A DNA stretch of 64,000 bases, from assembly GCA_031556725.1 (NCBI GenBank), contig JAVBSL010000015.1, forward strand, positions 33,290-97,289, given 5' to 3'. Made by a program: the position numbers and the translations under genes. Positions 62,303 through 64,000 of this stretch are shown piece by piece. How positions within the stretch are numbered: the stretch's first letter is position 1; each line of letters opens with the position of its first letter. Origin of the DNA: UBA935 sp031556725 (GTDB lineage Bacteria > Bacillota > Clostridia > Lachnospirales > Lachnospiraceae). The notes under the pieces are model-generated. The model had not been told where the DNA came from, did no database searches, and worked only from the letters and a program-made list of their open reading frames with translations.

Positions 62303-63112
62303 ATGAGTGGAATCGAAATAGCGTTACTCATCATTGGCGGAGTGATTTTTTTAGTAAGTTTTTTGCTGCCGGGAGGAAAAGAGAAAAAAGAACCTTCCGC
62401 TAATACTGCTGAGATAACGGAAGAACAGATTGGATTAATGGTAGAAAAAGAAATAGATGATGCCAAACAGCATATTAACGAAGTCGTTGATGAAACGATT
62501 ACTTATGCAATGGAAAAAGCCGAACGTGCCATGGATCGGATTACCAACGAAAAGATGTTGGCAATCAATGAGTATTCCGATACTGTTTTGGGGGAAATAA
62601 ACAAAAACCACCAGGAAGTGGTTTTTCTTTATGATATGCTGAATGATAAGCATGAAACTTTGATAAGTACCGTGAGCCAGGCAGCGATAACGGCCAGTGA
62701 GGTACAACAAACAGTAAGGGATGCGGAAGTAACGGCTAAAGAAGTTAAAGAACAGATGGAGCGAGAAGAGCTGGAGAAGGAAGTACAGGAGAAGGAAGTA
62801 CAGGAGAAAGAAACACTCCAAGTGGAGGAATTCCAGCTTTTTAATCATCAGGAAATAGAAAAAGTTCAGGTGGAAAAAAAACCGGCCAAAGCCCCCAAGA
62901 GGACAAAAAATGCAGTTCCTAAGTCTGAGGAATCTGATGGTAGAGATATGAGTATTCATTTTAGAGGAAATGGAACTGGTGGCAGAAATAATAACGAAAG
63001 AATTTTGGAGCTGCACAAAGCAGGAAAATCCAATATGGCGATTGCTAAAGATTTAGGATTGGGCATTGGTGAAGTGAAGCTGGTCATTGATTTATTTGAA
63101 GGAGCAAACTAG
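62303..63112 (+). CDS. DUF6115-like membrane protein with C-terminal helix-turn-helix-like domain
   Basis: The 269-residue product has one N-terminal membrane helix (about residues 3-23), a long coiled coil with many Glu and Lys residues (50-200), including tandem KEVQEKEVQEKE, and a C-terminal domain of about 45 residues (NNERILELHKAGKSNMAIAK, DLGLGIGEVKLVIDL) that looks like a helix-turn-helix. Such DUF6115 proteins are found in flagellar operons of Clostridia. Function is unknown; the membrane anchor makes classical transcription control less likely. Confidence 0.75.
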   Translation: MSGIEIALLIIGGVIFLVSFLLPGGKEKKEPSANTAEITEEQIGLMVEKEIDDAKQHINEVVDETITYAMEKAERAMDRITNEKMLAINEYSDTVLGEINKNHQEVVFLYDMLNDKHETLISTVSQAAITASEVQQTVRDAEVTAKEVKEQMEREELEKEVQEKEVQEKETLQVEEFQLFNHQEIEKVQVEKKPAKAPKRTKNAVPKSEESDGRDMSIHFRGNGTGGRNNNERILELHKAGKSNMAIAKDLGLGIGEVKLVIDLFEGAN

Positions 63113-63115
63113 AAT

Positions 63116-63706
63116 ATGAATTTGAAATACTATTTGCGGGGATTGGGAATCGGTATTCTGGTGACTGCAATGGCTATGAGTATTTCGGCATCAAGGAAGT
63201 CGGAAATGTTAAGCGATGCGGAGATTAAAGAGCGGGCAATTGCTTTGGGCATGACCGAAGAGAGCAAAGTGTTGTCTGAGCTGAAAGGAAATACCGAAAA
63301 GCAGCAGGACGACCTGGGAACAGCCGCAGCGACACCGGAGCCGACAATCACTCCGTTGCTAACAGCAGAGCCTATCACGACAGCAGAGCCTGTGCCAACG
63401 GCTGAACCTGCGCCAACAGATGAACCTACGCCAACAGCCGAACCGACACCAACAGCAGAGGCTTCCACATCAGGAATGGGATTGCCGGCAGAAGATGTAG
63501 CGGAAGTTACAATAAAAATAAGCAGCGGAGAAGGTTCCTATACGGTTTGCCGTAAGCTGGAAGAAGCGGGATTAATCTCTTCAGCCTCCGAATATGATAC
63601 TTATTTATGTAAGAATGGATATGATAAAAAGATGCGGGTAGGAAGCTATAGCATTGCAGTCGGCACGGATCAGGAAACAATCGCTAAAATACTGTCAGGA
63701 AAGTAG
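63116..63706 (+). CDS. YceG-like surface protein with Pro-Thr-rich linker
   Basis: The 196-residue product has an N-terminal signal-anchor (LGIGILVTAMAMSISAS), a repetitive linker of TAEP-type units (PVPTAEPAPTDEPTPTAEP, about residues 75-115) and a C-terminal domain (ISSGEGSYTVCRKLEEAGLI, MRVGSYSIAVGTDQETIAKI) like the substrate-binding part of MltG/YceG. The catalytic transglycosylase domain of MltG is absent, so it may bind rather than cut the cell wall. It is the last gene before the operon terminator. Confidence 0.75.
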   Translation: MNLKYYLRGLGIGILVTAMAMSISASRKSEMLSDAEIKERAIALGMTEESKVLSELKGNTEKQQDDLGTAAATPEPTITPLLTAEPITTAEPVPTAEPAPTDEPTPTAEPTPTAEASTSGMGLPAEDVAEVTIKISSGEGSYTVCRKLEEAGLISSASEYDTYLCKNGYDKKMRVGSYSIAVGTDQETIAKILSGK

Positions 63707-63728
63707 TAAAAAAACTGAATTTATTAGG

Positions 63729-63757
63729 AAAACCCTCTTGTACGCAAGAGGGTTTTA
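63729..63757 (+). terminator. Terminator at the end of the fla/che operon
   Basis: AAAACCCTCTTG (63729-63740) and CAAGAGGGTTTT (63745-63756) form a perfect 12-bp stem with a TACG loop and a T-rich 3' arm. It closes the flagellar operon and overlaps the -35 of the rpsB promoter. Confidence 0.9.
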
Positions 63758-63766
63758 TGCTATAAT
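63738..63766 (+). promoter_or_regulatory. rpsB promoter
   Basis: TTGTAC (63738-63743) and a perfect TATAAT (63761-63766) are exactly 17 bases apart. The -35 uses the loop and 3' stem of the terminator hairpin, so both signals share the same DNA. Confidence 0.75.
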
Positions 63767-63774
63767 TCGAATGT

Positions 63775-63872
63775 TGTGACTAAAAAACACGCATGCGGAT
63801 GAACTGTCGGTGTCCGAAACGCTCGGATAGGCAGTAAAGATGATGGATGCGGAAGAAAACAAACCAAACGGA
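63775..63872 (+). ncRNA. Structured leader of rpsB, possible S2 autoregulatory element
   Basis: The 115-base untranslated leader can fold: CGCAT (63790-63794) with ATGCG (63847-63851), ACTG (63803-63806) with CAGT (63832-63835), and TGTCCG (63811-63816) with CGGATA (63824-63829, one G-U). Ribosomal protein leaders often act as binding sites for their own product. No specific known motif is recognised, so this is a structural suggestion only. Confidence 0.4.
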
Positions 63873-63881
63873 GGTAGAAAA

Positions 63882-64000
63882 ATGAGCGTTATTTCAATGA
63901 AACAGTTACTGGAAGCAGGTGTTCACTTTGGACATCAGACAAGAAGATGGAACCCTAAAATGGCTCCCTATATCTTCACCGAGAGAAATGGTATCCACAT
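63882..64000 (+). CDS. rpsB: Ribosomal protein S2, N-terminal part
   Basis: The gene is cut by the right edge. The visible residues MSVISMKQLLEAGVHFGHQT and RRWNPKMAPYIFTERNGIH are a clear S2 start. GGAGG lies before ATG 63882. In Bacillus rpsB also follows the fla/che operon, so this is a conserved neighbourhood; tsf would be expected next, outside the window. Confidence 0.97.
   Translation, partial: MSVISMKQLLEAGVHFGHQTRRWNPKMAPYIFTERNGIH

Overview
The window is a bacterial chromosome segment with every recognisable gene on the + strand. It most resembles a motile member of the Lachnospiraceae (Firmicutes, Clostridia). The reasons are a codY-fla/che-rpsB gene order of the Firmicutes type, a FliY-type switch protein, a tryptophan T-box, SpoIIE-free vegetative gene content, AGGAGG ribosome sites, and small flagellar-operon proteins (MotE-like, TIGR02530-like, DUF6115-like) typical of this group. 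This assignment is an inference from gene content; no database search was possible.

Layout. (1) 1-1612: the 3' end of a comM/yifB-type AAA+ gene and dprA, both linked to DNA uptake and recombination. (2) 1613-2937: a decayed patch with a DUF1016/YhcG-type nuclease gene that has lost its catalytic core, a second gene remnant, and two copies of a perfect 29-bp palindrome. (3) 2938-18672: a type IV pilus / type II secretion-like cluster: pilB, pilC, a pseudogene with three in-frame TGA codons, the main prepilin, prepilin peptidase, a fused PilM-PilN, a PilO-like protein, three further prepilin-like proteins, a PilX-like 835-residue protein and a 1074-residue membrane-anchored protein of unknown function. 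No retraction ATPase (pilT) is present in the window. (4) 18692-25697: the trp operon trpEGDCFBA behind a T-box leader with a UGG specifier candidate; trpE-trpG and the spacer after them are strongly C-rich on the coding strand. (5) 25844-28868: topA and codY. (6) 29124-63706: one very long flagellar and chemotaxis operon, flgB-flgC-fliE-fliFGHIJ-motE-fliK-flgD-orf-flgE-flbD-motAB-fliL-fliM-fliY-cheY-fliOPQR-flhB-flhA-flhF-flhG-pilZ-cheB-cheA-cheW-cheC-cheD-orf-fliA-fapA-orf-orf-yceG-like. (7) 63882-64000: the start of rpsB behind a structured leader.

How the parts work together. The pilus cluster encodes an assembly motor (PilB), inner-membrane platform (PilC, PilMN, PilO), a peptidase and several pilin-like subunits, and so may build a surface or pseudopilus fibre; the two very large proteins are candidate tip or surface-exposed parts. 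The trp operon makes tryptophan from chorismate under tRNA(Trp) control. The flagellar operon encodes basal body, type III export apparatus, hook, stator, switch, placement GTPases and a chemotaxis pathway of the CheC/CheD/FliY type, and ends with the flagellar sigma factor that would switch on late genes located elsewhere. CheR, FlgM, flagellin, cap and junction genes are not in the window.

The most unusual points are the two large unknown pilus-cluster proteins, the paired identical palindromes in the decayed patch, a recurrent arrangement in which a promoter lies inside the terminator hairpin of the gene before it (codY, flbD, rpsB), tandem perfect hairpins just before fliR, a receiver-less CheB, a Met-Gly-Pro-Gln repeat linker in FliY, and an internally duplicated insert in the hook protein.
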